Positions 8,809 to 9,358 of a stretch of 9,358 nucleotides of DNA are shown piece after piece. Under the pieces are notes generated by a model. That model saw only the letters and a program-made list of their open reading frames with translations. It was not told the origin of the DNA and did no database searches. A program made the position numbers and the translations under genes. Source of the stretch: Firmicutes bacterium UBA3906 (GTDB lineage Bacteria > Bacillota > Clostridia > Caldicoprobacterales > DTU083); contig DGFG01000069.1 in NCBI GenBank assembly GCA_002391555.1, positions 1 through 9,358 of the forward strand, written 5' to 3'. Within the stretch, counting starts at the first letter, position 1. Each line of letters opens with the position of its first letter.

Positions 8809-8884
8809 TTACCTCACATCCTTATTTCCAGTCATAATGACGGATGACATTGTATGCTGAAACTAGTAAAATCAGAAAGTCTAA

Positions 8885-9034
8885 TTATCTTGTTTCTCTA
8901 TGGACTGTATGCCCCTTGCAAAACTTGCAGTACTTTTTAAACTCAATACGGTCTGGGTTGTTCTTCTTGTTTTTCATAGTGTTGTAGTTACGCTGCTTGC
9001 AATCTGTACATGCCAAGGTTATCTTTACCCTCAT
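8885..9034 (-). CDS. rpmG: 50S ribosomal protein L33 (zinc-binding type)
   Basis: 49 residues, starting [17 protein letters not shown] and ending GHTVHRETR. This small large-subunit protein carries two CxxC pairs (C9/C12 and C36/C39), the zinc-ribbon form of L33; the zinc-free form that many Bacillota induce under zinc limitation lacks these cysteines. The ATG at 9034 is preceded by GAGGTG at suitable spacing. It is the first gene of the unit driven by the promoter at 9139-9167, and rpmG-secE-nusG is a common order in Bacillota. The codons were read directly from the sequence and the frame is uninterrupted. Confidence 0.96.
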   Translation of the reverse strand: MRVKITLACTDCKQRNYNTMKNKKNNPDRIEFKKYCKFCKGHTVHRETR

Positions 9035-9138
9035 TTTTCACACCTCACTTAGGTCTTCAGTCTATATTAGGAACCGGTTTTCTAGCCAGGTCTTTAAAAA
9101 ACCTATGCTATAGCCGGCAATCATAGCGATACTTATAT

Positions 9139-9167
9139 AATTTACCATATAACAAAAGTCATGTCAA
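9139..9167 (-). promoter_or_regulatory. Predicted sigma-A promoter for rpmG-secE-nusG-rplK-rplA
   Basis: The minus strand has a perfect -35 TTGACA (9167-9162), a 17-nt spacer and -10 TAAATT (9144-9139, four of six matches). It sits 55 nt past the tuf terminator. The start point would be near 9131, giving a 5' leader of about 97 nt that can form a 7-bp hairpin (9104-9098 with 9094-9088). A second TATAAT lies upstream (9178-9173) but has only a poor -35 partner. Confidence 0.7.
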
Positions 9168-9221
9168 CGCATATTATATAGGAAAGTAAAGTAAAGATTT
9201 TTACCAGCCCTCAGGTAAACG

Positions 9222-9256
9222 AAAAAATAAGCAAGGGGAATGGCCCCTTACTTATT
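9222..9256 (-). terminator. Intrinsic terminator after tuf
   Basis: On the minus strand AATAAGTAAGGGG (9256-9244) pairs with CCCCTTGCTTATT (9238-9226) over 13 positions, one of them G-U, around a 5-nt loop. The U-tract overlaps the end of the stem (complement of 9222-9227). It lies 80 nt past the tuf stop codon and just upstream of the next promoter. Confidence 0.9.
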
Positions 9257-9272
9257 TCTTCCCTGTAAATCA

Positions 9273-9292
9273 ATAGAAAAATCATTTTCTAT
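9273..9292 (-). other. AT-rich hairpin in the tuf 3' untranslated region
   Basis: ATAGAAAA and TTTTCTAT form a perfect 8-bp stem with a 4-nt loop between the tuf stop codon and its terminator. It is too AT-rich to be a strong terminator. It may be a 3'-end stability element or simply chance in an AT-rich spacer. Confidence 0.35.
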
Positions 9293-9336
9293 AAAGACTT
9301 CTTTTCTAGAAGGCTAGCTCTTTACATTAAAGAATA

Positions 9337-9358
9337 CTATTCGATAATGGAAGCAACA
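9337..9358 (-). CDS. tuf: Probable elongation factor Tu, last seven codons (cut by window edge)
   Basis: Only the 3' end is visible: codons for VASIIE, then TAG, plus one base of the preceding codon. EF-Tu proteins of Bacillota typically end in a similar V-x-x-I-I-E sequence, and tuf directly before rpmG is a known clostridial arrangement. The terminator that follows fits a gene end. Six residues are too few for certainty. EF-Tu delivers aminoacyl-tRNA to the ribosome via the L7/L12 stalk encoded further along this cluster. Confidence 0.6.

Noticed and set aside
8588..8860. Plus-strand 90-codon ORF opposite secE
   Set aside because: Its threonine run is simply the complement of the SecE valine run.
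8809..8884. Possible tRNA gene between rpmG and secE, as in some bacteria
   Set aside because: The 76-nt gap shows no cloverleaf arms or T-loop sequence on either strand.

Overview
This window is an essential-gene block, read entirely on the minus strand, that encodes translation and transcription machinery. In transcription order (right to left) it holds: the last codons of a probable tuf gene (EF-Tu), rpmG (L33), secE, nusG, rplK (L11), rplA (L1), rplJ (L10), rplL (L7/L12), rpoB (RNA polymerase beta) and the first 394 codons of rpoC (beta prime), which runs off the left edge. The gene order, the strong AGGAGG-type ribosome binding sites, the four-cysteine L33, the short SecE and the RpoB/RpoC start sequences (MVHPV and [18 protein letters not shown]) point to a low-to-moderate GC member of the Bacillota, most likely a Clostridia/Tissierellia-type anaerobe. 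I cannot name genus or species. No mobile element, CRISPR, phage gene, tRNA or rRNA is visible, and every long plus-strand ORF is a shadow of a minus-strand gene.

The signals divide the cluster into three transcription units. Unit 1 follows a strong terminator after tuf (9222-9256), starts at a sigma-A promoter (9139-9167) and carries rpmG-secE-nusG-rplK-rplA. Unit 2 starts at a perfect-consensus promoter just after rplA (6592-6620), passes through an L10-type autoregulatory leader with an attenuator (6455-6475), and carries rplJ-rplL. It ends at an intrinsic terminator (5350-5395). Unit 3 has its own predicted promoter (5264-5292) and a leader of about 215 nt containing several hairpins, then rpoB-rpoC. 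Read-through between units is likely, but the layout allows separate control of the L10/L12 stalk proteins and of RNA polymerase.

The gene products work together. L33, L11, L1, L10 and L7/L12 are large-subunit proteins, and L10, L11 and L12 form the factor-binding stalk used by EF-Tu. SecE is the small Sec translocon subunit. NusG couples to the RNA polymerase made by rpoB and rpoC.

No wholly new system is evident, and most of the window is ordinary core genome. Four points deserve a second look. First, NusG has an extra acidic, repeat-bearing N-terminus of about 33 residues. Second, RpoB has an acidic C-terminal tail of about 97 residues. Third, nusG has a perfect Shine-Dalgarno sequence 32 nt from its ATG, and an intervening hairpin would reduce the effective gap to 7 nt. 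Fourth, the rpoB leader is structured, with competing complementary segments.
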